A stretch of DNA of 64,000 bases from Candidatus Epulonipiscium sp. (GTDB taxonomy: Bacteria > Bacillota > Clostridia > Lachnospirales > Defluviitaleaceae). Shown here piece after piece: positions 17,764 through 27,423 of the stretch. The DNA is taken from positions 1 to 64,000 of the forward strand of contig JAAYQR010000019.1 in the NCBI GenBank assembly GCA_012519205.1, read 5' to 3'. Positions within the stretch are counted from its first letter, which is position 1, and the number at the start of each line of letters is the position of its first letter. The position numbers and the translations under genes were made by a program. The notes under the pieces are model-generated. The model was not told where the DNA came from. It was given only the letters and a program-made list of their open reading frames with translations, and did no database searches.

Positions 17764-19308
17764 ATGAGTAAGAAACCAACCGTATTAATGGTGCTTGACG
17801 GTTTTGGACTAAATGACCGCTGTGATGGTAATGCTATATGTAAAGGAAATACCCCTGTATTAGACAGCATTATGAAAAACTACCCCTTTGTCCAGGGTTA
17901 TGCCAGTGGGATGGATGTAGGTCTCCCAGAGGGACAAATGGGCAACTCCGAAGTAGGACATCTAAACATTGGAGCAGGTCGAATTGTATATCAAGAACTG
18001 ACAAGAATCACAAAATCAATCCAAGATAGGGACTTTTTTGAAAATCCTGAATTACTTAGTGCTATAGAAAACTGCAAACAATATAACTCAGCCCTTCACT
18101 TATTTGGACTTTTATCTGATGGTGGGGTTCATAGTCATAATACTCACCTATATGCCCTACTTGAATTAGCTAAAAAGTTCAATTTATCTAAAGTATATGT
18201 ACATGCCTTCCTAGATGGTAGAGATACTCCCCCTGCCTCAGGCAAAGACTTTGTTCAGCAGCTTCAAGATAAAATGGATGAAATAGGTATAGGGAAGATT
18301 GCTACCGTTATGGGTAGGTACTATGCAATGGATAGGGATAATCGTTGGGAAAGGGTAAAGCTAGCCTATGATGCTATGGTATTAGGGGAAGGAGATAAAT
18401 GTGAAAATGCAGTAACTGCCGTAAATTTATCTTATGATAGTGAGATATTTGATGAATTTGTACTGCCTACAGTTATTGTCTCTGAAAAGGACCCAGTTGC
18501 GAAAATAAAGGCAAATGACTCCGTTATTTGCTTTAACTTTAGACCTGACAGGGCTAGAGAAATCACAAGATGTTTCTGTGACGAGGATTTCCAAGGGTTT
18601 GAAAGAGTAAATGGACTTTTTCCTGTAAAATACATATCATTTACCGAGTATGATATTACAATAAAGAATAAATCTGTAGCATTTAAACCTACAAGACTTA
18701 CAAAAACTTTTGGTGAATATTTGGCAGAAAAAGGCCTAAAACAGCTTCGTCTTGCGGAAACTGAAAAATATGCCCATGTTACATTCTTTTTCAATGGGGG
18801 AGTAGAAAAGCCAAATCAGGGAGAAGACCGTATATTGGTTCCATCCCCCAAGGTTGCAACTTATGATTTGCAACCAGAAATGAGTGCGGTAGAAGTTACA
18901 AATTACCTTGTTGAAGCGATTACCTCTAAAAAGTATGATGTCATTATTATAAATTACGCCAATCCCGATATGGTAGGGCATACAGGAATTATGGAAGCTG
19001 CAGTTAAAGCTGTAGAAACAGTAGACACCTGTGTAGGGCAAGTTTTAGATGCAATACTTAAAGTGGATGGCCAAATGTTCATATGCGCCGATCATGGTAA
19101 CTCTGAACAATTGGTTGATTATGACAATGGAGAACCTTTTACAGCCCATACAACAAATCCAGTGCCATTTATTCTAGTGAATGCAGGGGAAGGTATAAAA
19201 TTAAAAGAGGGTGGGAAACTAGCAGATATTGTACCAACTCTTCTTGAACTGATGGGGCTTGAAAAACCGGAAGAAATGACCGGTTCTTCACTTCTTATTA
19301 GGAAATAG
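17764..19308 (+). CDS. gpmI: 2,3-bisphosphoglycerate-independent phosphoglycerate mutase
   Basis: A manganese enzyme of the alkaline phosphatase superfamily that converts 3- to 2-phosphoglycerate. The 514-aa protein has metal ligand Asp12 (MVLDGFG), the phosphoserine nucleophile Ser62 (GQMGNSEVGH), HSHNTHLYAL, FLDGRDTPP, and the C-terminal metal site ADHGNSEQ plus FTAHTTNPVP. Cofactor-independent mutases are usual in spore-forming Firmicutes, where Mn dependence lets pH control 3-phosphoglycerate storage in spores. It is 50 nt before eno. Confidence 0.97.
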   Translation: MSKKPTVLMVLDGFGLNDRCDGNAICKGNTPVLDSIMKNYPFVQGYASGMDVGLPEGQMGNSEVGHLNIGAGRIVYQELTRITKSIQDRDFFENPELLSAIENCKQYNSALHLFGLLSDGGVHSHNTHLYALLELAKKFNLSKVYVHAFLDGRDTPPASGKDFVQQLQDKMDEIGIGKIATVMGRYYAMDRDNRWERVKLAYDAMVLGEGDKCENAVTAVNLSYDSEIFDEFVLPTVIVSEKDPVAKIKANDSVICFNFRPDRAREITRCFCDEDFQGFERVNGLFPVKYISFTEYDITIKNKSVAFKPTRLTKTFGEYLAEKGLKQLRLAETEKYAHVTFFFNGGVEKPNQGEDRILVPSPKVATYDLQPEMSAVEVTNYLVEAITSKKYDVIIINYANPDMVGHTGIMEAAVKAVETVDTCVGQVLDAILKVDGQMFICADHGNSEQLVDYDNGEPFTAHTTNPVPFILVNAGEGIKLKEGGKLADIVPTLLELMGLEKPEEMTGSSLLIRK

Positions 19309-19334
19309 ATAGTAGTCTATTTTATTATAAATAA

Positions 19335-20681
<1,347 letters not shown>

Positions 20682-20703
20682 TTGATATACAATTTAAAGA
20701 TAA

Positions 20704-20737
20704 AAATACTCAGTAGATACTTGCTGAGTATTTTTTT
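20704..20737 (+). terminator. Terminator of the glycolytic operon
   Basis: AAATACTCAG (20704-20713) pairs perfectly with CTGAGTATTT (20724-20733) and is followed by a T tract. Confidence 0.88.
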
Positions 20738-20744
20738 AAATTTG

Positions 20745-20773
20745 TTGATAAAAAATATTCTTTATGATAAAAT
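20745..20773 (+). promoter_or_regulatory. secG promoter
   Basis: TTGATA (20745-20750), 17 nt, then TAAAAT (20768-20773), about 30 nt before the secG start. Confidence 0.6.
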
Positions 20774-20802
20774 ACTAATGTTGATGAATGGGAGGTGTAG
20801 AT

Positions 20803-21042
20803 GTGGACATACTTACTATTATTATATCAGTTGTATATGTAATATTGGCTTTAGGACTTATCACGGTTGTACTACTTCAAGAGGGAAAATCAGCGGGGCT
20901 TGGTTCTATTGGTGGAGCAGCAGAAACCTACTGGGGTAAAAATAAAGCTCATTCTTTAGAAGGTGCTTTTGAAAAGTATACGAAAATTGGGGCGGGGCTT
21001 TTTATTATATTGGCTCTTGTACTTAATGTATTGATTAAATAA
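20803..21042 (+). CDS. secG: Preprotein translocase subunit SecG
   Basis: A 79-aa accessory subunit of the SecYEG channel in the cytoplasmic membrane. Two hydrophobic segments (about residues 3-24 and 57-77) flank the conserved cytoplasmic loop LLQEGKSAGLGSIGGAAE. The start is the GTG at 20803 with GGAGG 7 nt upstream. An in-frame ATG at 20788 overlaps that box. Its place between eno and rnr is a common Firmicute arrangement. A hairpin terminator follows its stop codon. Confidence 0.92.
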   Translation: MDILTIIISVVYVILALGLITVVLLQEGKSAGLGSIGGAAETYWGKNKAHSLEGAFEKYTKIGAGLFIILALVLNVLIK

Positions 21043-21072
21043 AACACACTTTTTAAAAAGTGTGTTTTTTAA
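21041..21072 (+). terminator. Terminator after secG
   Basis: AAAACACACTTTTT (21041-21054) is the inverse of the following AAAAAGTGTGTTTT (21055-21068), giving a strong hairpin with a T tract. Confidence 0.85.
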
Positions 21073-21108
21073 TTTAATTTTTATTTCTATGTTTAGGCTT
21101 TAGGATTA

Positions 21109-21136
21109 TAGACATACTAAGGATAAAAGGTATAGT
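21109..21136 (+). promoter_or_regulatory. Likely rnr promoter
   Basis: TAGACA (21109-21114), 16 nt, then TATAGT (21131-21136). It is close to the rnr ribosome binding site, so the leader would be short. Confidence 0.5.
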
Positions 21137-21157
21137 GCGAAAGAAGAGGTGGTACAA

Positions 21158-23299
21158 ATGGAAGAAAATAAAGATAGAAAGCAACTGATATTAGATTTTA
21201 TGCAGCATAAGGATTATACCCCCATGAAAATAAAACAACTTAGTATAATTTTACAAGTCCCTAATAATGAAAAGGTATTATTAGAAGAATTACTAGGCGA
21301 ATTGATTAAGGAAGGAAAAGTAATTAAAACTAAAAAGGGGAAATATGCTATCCCCGAAACTTTGAATATGGTTATAGGTGTTTTTCAAGGAAACAGTAAG
21401 GGTTTTGGATTTTTATTATTGGATGATCCAGATTCAAAGGACATCTTTATCCCTGCCGAGGCTGTGAATGGGGCTATGCATAAAGACAAGGTACTATGTA
21501 AAATAACAAGGCCTGCTGCAGATGGGAAAAGGACAGAAGGGGAAATTGTAGAGATACTTGAAAGAGGCTCGGATAAGATTGTGGGGACTTATGAACAAAG
21601 TAGATATTTTGGTTTTGTAATTCCCGATGATAAAAATTTCGCTAAGGATATTTTTATACCTAAGGGTGCTAATTTAGGGGCAGTTACGGGGCATAAGGTA
21701 GTCATTAAAATTACTGATTGGGGAAAGGATAGGAGAAATCCAGAAGGAGAAGTCATCGAAATATTAGGACATATAAATGATCCTAGAACCGATATACTAG
21801 CCATCATAAAACAATTTGACATGTCTATGGAATTCCCGGAAGAGGTAATGAGTCAAACGAAAGGTATCCCGGAAGAAGTTTTAGAAAATTCTATCGAGGG
21901 GAGGAAAGACCTTCGAAATATCAGAATGGTTACCATTGATGGGGAAGATGCAAAGGATTTAGACGATGCCATTTCCTTAGAAAAGCTTTCTAACGGATTG
22001 TATAGGTTAGGGGTACATATAGCTGATGTGACCCACTATGTAAGGGAAAACACCCCTTTAGATAAAGAAGCCCTGGATAGAGGTACCAGCGTATATTTAG
22101 TAGATAGGGTTATTCCCATGCTCCCCCATAAATTATCTAATGGTATATGCTCCCTTAATGCAGGAGAGGATAGGCTGGCCCTTAGTTGCATCATGGATAT
22201 AGATTATAACGGTAATGTGCAAAGCCATCAAATAGCAGAAACAGTAATCAATATAGACGAAAGAATGACATATACCAATGTTAAAAAAATCTTAGTAGAT
22301 AAAGATGCCAAATTAATGGAAAGATACAAGGATTATATAGACTTTTTCAAGCTAATGGAAAAGTTATGTTTAATTCTGAAAAATAAAAGGGATAAAAGAG
22401 GAGCAATAGATTTTGATTTTGAGGAGGCTAAGATAATACTGGACGAAGAAGGTCGTGCCATAGATATCAAAACCCATGAAAGAAATATTGCTACGAGAAT
22501 TATAGAGGAGTTTATGTTGGTATGTAATGAAACTGTGGCTGAAGATTACTTTTGGCAAGGCATTCCTTTTTTATATCGTTCACATCAAGACCCTGATTCT
22601 GAAAAAATATTAAAGCTATCTACTTTTATTCATAATTTTGGATACCGCATAAAGGGAGCGAGTAATGTTCATCCAAAAGATTTACAAAAAATCTTAATGG
22701 ATATAAAAAGTAAGCCCGAAGAAAACGTGATAAGCCGTTTGGTTCTTCGTTCGATGCAGCAAGCAAGATACACTCCTAATAATGATGGTCATTTTGGATT
22801 GGCTGCAAAATATTACTGTCATTTTACATCTCCTATAAGGCGATATCCCGACTTACAGATTCACAGAATTATTAAAGCAAATCTTCAGGGAAGAATGGAT
22901 GATAAATATCAAAATATACTTAAAAAGAAAATGGCCGATGTGGCAAAGCATTGTTCCCTCAGAGAAAGAACTGCTGAAGAAGCAGAAAGGCAAACAGAAC
23001 AGCTTAAAAAGGTTGAATTTATGAAAGACAAAATAGGTGAAGTGTATGATGGTATAATATCAGGGATTACCTCTTGGGGAATGTATGTTGAATTATCCAA
23101 TACAGTAGAAGGTCTTGTCCATGTGACGGAAATGGATGATGATTATTATATATTTGATGAACAGCATTATTTACTTATTGGTGAAAAGAGAAAGAAGATT
23201 TATAGATTAGGAGATCAGGTAAAGGTAAAGCTTATAAAAGCAGATACCATACAAAGGACAATTGATTTTTCATTGGTATTACCTGAGGAAGATGAATAG
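21158..23299 (+). CDS. rnr: Ribonuclease R
   Basis: A processive 3'-5' exoribonuclease that can unwind structured RNA. The 713-aa protein has an N-terminal winged-helix segment (residues about 5-65), two cold-shock-like OB domains (about 70-220), the RNB catalytic domain with acidic residues in IDGEDAKDLDDAISLE, and a C-terminal S1 domain (about 620-705, GEVYDGIISGITSWGMYVEL). With SmpB and tmRNA close downstream, this is the trans-translation and RNA-decay neighbourhood seen in many Firmicutes. The ATG at 21158 follows GAGGTG. An in-frame ATG 9 nt earlier overlaps that box. Confidence 0.95.
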   Translation: MEENKDRKQLILDFMQHKDYTPMKIKQLSIILQVPNNEKVLLEELLGELIKEGKVIKTKKGKYAIPETLNMVIGVFQGNSKGFGFLLLDDPDSKDIFIPAEAVNGAMHKDKVLCKITRPAADGKRTEGEIVEILERGSDKIVGTYEQSRYFGFVIPDDKNFAKDIFIPKGANLGAVTGHKVVIKITDWGKDRRNPEGEVIEILGHINDPRTDILAIIKQFDMSMEFPEEVMSQTKGIPEEVLENSIEGRKDLRNIRMVTIDGEDAKDLDDAISLEKLSNGLYRLGVHIADVTHYVRENTPLDKEALDRGTSVYLVDRVIPMLPHKLSNGICSLNAGEDRLALSCIMDIDYNGNVQSHQIAETVINIDERMTYTNVKKILVDKDAKLMERYKDYIDFFKLMEKLCLILKNKRDKRGAIDFDFEEAKIILDEEGRAIDIKTHERNIATRIIEEFMLVCNETVAEDYFWQGIPFLYRSHQDPDSEKILKLSTFIHNFGYRIKGASNVHPKDLQKILMDIKSKPEENVISRLVLRSMQQARYTPNNDGHFGLAAKYYCHFTSPIRRYPDLQIHRIIKANLQGRMDDKYQNILKKKMADVAKHCSLRERTAEEAERQTEQLKKVEFMKDKIGEVYDGIISGITSWGMYVELSNTVEGLVHVTEMDDDYYIFDEQHYLLIGEKRKKIYRLGDQVKVKLIKADTIQRTIDFSLVLPEEDE

Positions 23300-23330
23300 A
23301 AGGCAGCGGAGGGAGAAAGGCAATATAATA

Positions 23331-23365
23331 AAAATAGACGGAGGATTTTTTCCAACGTCTATTTT
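23331..23365. terminator. Convergent terminator between rnr and the S41 peptidase gene
   Basis: AAAATAGACG (23331-23340) pairs perfectly with CGTCTATTTT (23356-23365). The right arm covers the end of the peptidase gene. Confidence 0.75.
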
Positions 23366-24309
23366 CCCATTTTATCAATATATTGAACAGCATAATTAAT
23401 AATATCGTCATTGGTATATTCTAAATCAGGTTTAATACCTTCCCCTTGAATATTAATATTATTAGGAGTGTTCCAAAGCATAGTGGTTGCTTTTATGGCA
23501 AAACCATCCTTAAGGGGCATTGTGAACTGTCCAATTCCCTTTCCAAAAGTAGTCTCACCTATTAGGGTAACATTATCTAGATTATCTTTTAAGGCAGCTA
23601 TGAATCCCTCGCTAGAACTGGCAGTGTTACTATCTTGCAAAATAATAACATTATTAAAACCTAATATCTGATTCTTTTTACTTTTTATAGTTCGTGTAAA
23701 TAACTTTGAACGGGTAATGTCAAAGGAGATAACCCTATTCTTTGGAATAAATAAGTCACTGATATAATATAGGGCAAAAACATCACCCCCAGGGTTACCC
23801 CTTAAATCAACAATGATATTTGGATATTCATTTAGGACTTTAGATTGGTCTTTTATAAATTTCTTGGTATATTTAGAAAAATTGGTGAGCTTAAGATATA
23901 CAATATCATCAGAAAGTTCTTCTAAATAGGCTTGCTCAGCTTCCTTGATGGTAATTTCCTTGCTTTTCTTATATTGTTCTGGGAGGTATTGATATGTATA
24001 CCTATCATTTTTAATCGCACGTATTTCCCTAGTTACTATAGACATTACAAGATTATCAAAGTATTTATAGTAATCACCATTAACAGTTCTATTTAATTCT
24101 TTTTCATAAAGTTTTTCAAGGGAATCAGTATAAACATAATTTTGGTTGATCAAATGTTTGAAAACAAAGTAATCATAATTTAGGTAAATATAATATGAGG
24201 CTCCACATAAAAAAAGGATAAATATAGTAAGAAGAGTATAAAATTTTCTTTTTAGACTTTTGTATTGATAATCCATGGATATAAACATGGGCTTTTTTCT
24301 TCCAAACAT
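23359..24309 (-). CDS. Membrane-anchored S41-family serine protease
   Basis: A 316-aa tail-specific-protease-like enzyme. A short cytoplasmic N-terminus is followed by one membrane segment (about residues 24-46), and the rest lies outside. The S41 core is visible as VDLRGNPGGDVFAL (about 167-180), the nucleophile serine in NTASSSEGF (about 228-236), and the general-base lysine K257 in TFGKGIGQ. No PDZ domain is present between the anchor and the core, unlike CtpA/CtpB, so substrate choice must differ. It lies between rnr and smpB on the opposite strand. GGAGGGG precedes the ATG. The target is unknown. Confidence 0.88.
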   Translation of the reverse strand: MFGRKKPMFISMDYQYKSLKRKFYTLLTIFILFLCGASYYIYLNYDYFVFKHLINQNYVYTDSLEKLYEKELNRTVNGDYYKYFDNLVMSIVTREIRAIKNDRYTYQYLPEQYKKSKEITIKEAEQAYLEELSDDIVYLKLTNFSKYTKKFIKDQSKVLNEYPNIIVDLRGNPGGDVFALYYISDLFIPKNRVISFDITRSKLFTRTIKSKKNQILGFNNVIILQDSNTASSSEGFIAALKDNLDNVTLIGETTFGKGIGQFTMPLKDGFAIKATTMLWNTPNNINIQGEGIKPDLEYTNDDIINYAVQYIDKMGK

Positions 24310-24478
24310 ATAACCCCTCCAATATTAATAATATTTCAATATAATTATTATTGTTATATTAGTGTTTCCTAATATTAGTGTATGTTATAATTAGACAAAA
24401 TACAATAATTATTTTAAATTATACATAAAAACATTACATATAAATGCATAATTTACACAAAAAGGTATCTAAAAAAAC

Positions 24479-24506
24479 TTGAAAATCCTAATGAATATGT
24501 TATAAT
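24479..24506 (+). promoter_or_regulatory. smpB promoter
   Basis: TTGAAA (24479-24484), 16 nt, then a perfect TATAAT (24501-24506). Confidence 0.6.
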
Positions 24507-24551
24507 TAATTTTGCACCTTTTAAAGTAGCAGATATAGGAGAGTTTCTATT

Positions 24552-25025
24552 ATGGCAAAAAATCCATCGAACTATAAATTAATAGCACAAAATAAAAAGG
24601 CTAATCACGATTATTTTATTGAAGATACCTACGAAGCAGGGGTTGTCCTTGCAGGTACTGAGGTTAAATCAATTCGTATGGGTAAGGCTAGTATAAAAGA
24701 AAGTTTTGTTCGTGTAAGGGATGGGGAAGTATTCATCTATAATATGCATATAAATCCATATGAAAAAGGGAATATCTTCAATAAAGACCCCTTAAGAACA
24801 AGAAAACTACTCCTTCATAGAAGTGAAATCTCAAAAATTTTGGGTGCCGTAACGCAAAAGGGTTATACTATCGTTCCTTTGAAAATTTACATCAAAGGAA
24901 GTTTGGTCAAAGTCCTCATTGGTGTTGCTAAGGGTAAAAAATTATACGATAAACGAGAAGAGATTGCCAAGAAAGATCAAAGGCGACAGGCAGAAAAAGA
25001 TTTCAAAGTCAAAAATCTGTATTAA
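24552..25025 (+). CDS. smpB: SsrA-binding protein SmpB
   Basis: It binds the tRNA-like end of tmRNA and delivers it to stalled ribosomes. The 157-aa beta-barrel protein shows the family motifs [21 protein letters not shown] (in part), [19 protein letters not shown], and the basic C-terminal helix [18 protein letters not shown] that reads the empty mRNA channel. The tmRNA gene begins 10 nt after its stop codon, so both partners are likely made from one transcript. Confidence 0.97.
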   Translation: MAKNPSNYKLIAQNKKANHDYFIEDTYEAGVVLAGTEVKSIRMGKASIKESFVRVRDGEVFIYNMHINPYEKGNIFNKDPLRTRKLLLHRSEISKILGAVTQKGYTIVPLKIYIKGSLVKVLIGVAKGKKLYDKREEIAKKDQRRQAEKDFKVKNLY

Positions 25026-25035
25026 CCCATATCAC

Positions 25036-25383
25036 GGGGGTGTACTGGTTTCGACGGGAGTCATGTATAGTGGGGCAGCCATCCGCAGACTCCGGAGCTG
25101 CGATAACAATCTGGAACTTAAACGTAAACGCAGAAGACAATTTTGCATTCGCTGCCTAATTAGGCAGCTGTCTCTCTTAGATAACCCGCGTTCTAGGAAG
25201 AGGCATCGACTAGCGGGCAACTTTCACTCCTAAGCTTTGCGGAGCTGATCGTATCTATGAAGCTACCAAGGTATTAAGCCCGTCGTTAGGCGTCTTACCA
25301 AGGGAAACCTAAAGTAACGACTTTGATGGAAGAGACCACGCTATATGGATTTTCGGACGGGGGTTCGATTCCCCCCACCTCCA
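25036..25383 (+). ncRNA. ssrA: Transfer-messenger RNA (ssrA)
   Basis: The tRNA-like half is clear. The 5' end GGGGGTG followed by TACTGGTTTCGACGGGA is the hallmark sequence, and it pairs with CACCTCC (25376-25382), with a T-arm GGTTCGATTCC. The discriminator is A25383. CCA is not encoded (TTC follows), so it must be added. The tag frame ends in codons for AEDNFAFAA and a TAA (25155-25157). Residues before this are uncertain because two resume codons, GTA and GCA, fit. The stop lies in the hairpin GCTGCCTAATTAGGCAGC. Pseudoknot segments follow to about 25330. Confidence 0.95.
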
Positions 25384-25391
25384 TTCAATAT

Positions 25392-25422
25392 ATCCACGTC
25401 ACCTTTTGGGGACGTGGATTTT
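25392..25422 (+). terminator. Terminator of ssrA
   Basis: ATCCACGTC (25392-25400) pairs with GACGTGGAT (25411-25419), and TTTT follows. Confidence 0.85.
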
Positions 25423-25524
25423 CCCTTTAGCAAGAAACTCTTGCCTTTTAGGAGTAAGGCTATCATAATAAGAATAGAATTATAAATGATATAATATAAA
25501 GATTGAATGATGAGGTACTTTATT

Positions 25525-26235
25525 ATGTATAAGAATTATTTGTTTGATTTATATGGAACACTAATTAATATCAAAACAGACGAGGAAAAGTCAAGTTTTT
25601 GGAAAGGACTGGCACAATTTTATAGTTTTAATGGTGCCCCATACGAAGGCCTGGAATTAAAATTAATATACTTACAGAAAATAAGAGAAAAAAAAGAGGG
25701 TAATTTAAAAACAAAATATCCAGAGGTAAAACTAGTTGAAGTCATTACTGAAATGTACTGGGAAAAAGGAATTAAACCTTCCCTAGAATTAATAATCCAT
25801 ACAACTCAATTTTTTAGAATTACGTCTACTGAATACATTAAACTTTATGACGGTGTCATAAAGTTTTTAGATATACTAAAGGGTAGAGGAAAGAAACTAT
25901 ATGTTCTATCAAATGCCCAACGTGAATTTACATTACCCGAATTAGATTATTTAGGAATAGCCAAATATTTTGATGGGATTTATATTTCTTCAGATTATGA
26001 GATTTGTAAACCTGATATACAGTTTATCAACGAATTAATTAAAAGAGAGAAACTATCAGTGAAAGAAAGCATTATGATTGGAAATGATCACATTGCAGAT
26101 GTAGGAGTAGCTACAGGAGTTGGAATGGACTGCCTATATATTCACTCGAACCTTTCCCAAGAACTAGAAAGTACTCCAAAATGTAAGTATACTATAATGG
26201 ATGGAGATTTAAAAGATATTTGGCATCAAATATGA
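25525..26235 (+). CDS. HAD-superfamily hydrolase
   Basis: A 236-aa haloacid-dehalogenase-like protein. Motif I is FDLYGTL, with nucleophile Asp but Tyr in place of the usual second Asp, as in dehalogenases and several phosphatases of subfamily I. Motif II is VLSNAQ, motif III lysine lies in CKPDIQF, and motif IV is MIGNDHIADVGVA. A helical cap (about residues 20-95) lies between motifs I and II. It is probably a small-molecule phosphatase of unknown substrate. The ATG at 25525 has GAGG upstream. An in-frame ATG at 25507 lacks spacing for one. Confidence 0.85.
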   Translation: MYKNYLFDLYGTLINIKTDEEKSSFWKGLAQFYSFNGAPYEGLELKLIYLQKIREKKEGNLKTKYPEVKLVEVITEMYWEKGIKPSLELIIHTTQFFRITSTEYIKLYDGVIKFLDILKGRGKKLYVLSNAQREFTLPELDYLGIAKYFDGIYISSDYEICKPDIQFINELIKREKLSVKESIMIGNDHIADVGVATGVGMDCLYIHSNLSQELESTPKCKYTIMDGDLKDIWHQI

Positions 26236-26467
26236 GTGATGCCTGTTTGTCCACTTTATTAATATACATCCATTTCTGAGACTCTCTATTTAGTAGATGA
26301 TTATGAAGAGGTATATAAATAAAAGTATGCGAAAGGTGGTTTCATAATCCTAAACTCATTCAATCAAGGGGCAGTAGGTTCCTGGCGGGTTGGGTAAGTG
26401 TCCCTTCTATAGGGGATTGAGAATGGGAGCAAAACAATATAGAAAGTTTACAATAAGGAGAAGGGAA

Positions 26468-27276
26468 ATGCCTAAAAAAAATAAAGAAAGAGCTATATTA
26501 ACAAAGGAGGATTTGATCAGTCAATTTAAGCCTTGCGGGATTGACAAAGGCCATACTGTATTTGTACATACTTCTTTAAAAAGTTTAGGTTTTGTAGTGG
26601 GGGGGCAGAAACTTTAATAAGGGCACTTTTAGAAATAGTAGGAACAGAAGGTACAATAATGATGCCTTCACAGACATGGAAGAACCTTGATCCATCTACT
26701 GGAGTGCATTGGGAAGAACCCGAGGAATGGTGGCCTATTATACGAAAAAATTGGCCAGCGTATGATAAGGAAGTTACTCCTGCAATCGGGATGGGCGTTG
26801 TAGCTGAGATGTTTAGAAAATGGCCAGGAGCAAAAAGAAGCGATCACCCCGCAAGATCAGTTGCTGCAGTTGGAAAATATGCAGCATACCTTACAAAAGA
26901 ACATGATTTAAGCAATATCTTTGGGAAGAATTCACCTGTTGATAAGCTATATGAATTGGATGGATATATTTTATTAATTGGTGTAGGGTATGACAAAAAC
27001 ACTTCTTTTCATTTGGCAGAAACCAGAGCAAACTTTCCTACGAAATGCTTTATAAATGAAAGCAGTGCTATATGGAAAAATGGGAAGAGAGAATGGGTAA
27101 CATATACCACTCAGGCAGTAGATGATTCAGATTTTATAAGAATGGGTGATGAATATGACAAGGAAAAAAACACCAAGATACATAAGGTTGGAAATGCAAA
27201 TGTACGCTATATAAAGCAAAGACCCCTAGTTGATTGGGCTACCCATTGGATTGAAAAAAACAGGATATCTTTGTAA
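26468..27276 (+). pseudogene. AAC(3)-family N-acetyltransferase, single-base frameshift
   Basis: An ATG at 26468 with an AAGGAGAAGGG box opens a frame that matches the aminoglycoside 3-N-acetyltransferase family (FVHTSLKSLGFVVGG) but stops after 49 codons. The remainder continues in the next frame from about 26606 (AETLIRALLEIVGTEG, then MMPSQTW, SDHPARSVAAVG and LLIGVGYDKNTSFHLAE) to 27276. The break falls in a run of seven G (26599-26605). Eight G would join the frames as FVVGGAETL. Either the copy is inactive, the tract is phase-variable, or one base was lost in sequencing. The repaired protein would be about 269 aa. The family also includes YokD-like proteins not linked to resistance, so a resistance role is not implied. 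Confidence 0.85.
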
Positions 27277-27423
27277 TGCCAGACTAGAATAGCAATAAGG
27301 CCAACATTTCCCATGTGAAGACAATAGAAAATTTATATATTTTGATAGAGGTATATAGGTTTTTAGTGTATAATAAATACTAGTTTAATATATTGACTAA
27401 TTATATCGACAGGAGGATACACC

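Noticed and set aside
26236-26467. Structured leader RNA before the AAC(3)-like gene
   Set aside because: There is GC-richer sequence with a small TCCC/GGGA stem, but it matches no riboswitch or T-box pattern I know and has no terminator/antiterminator pair.
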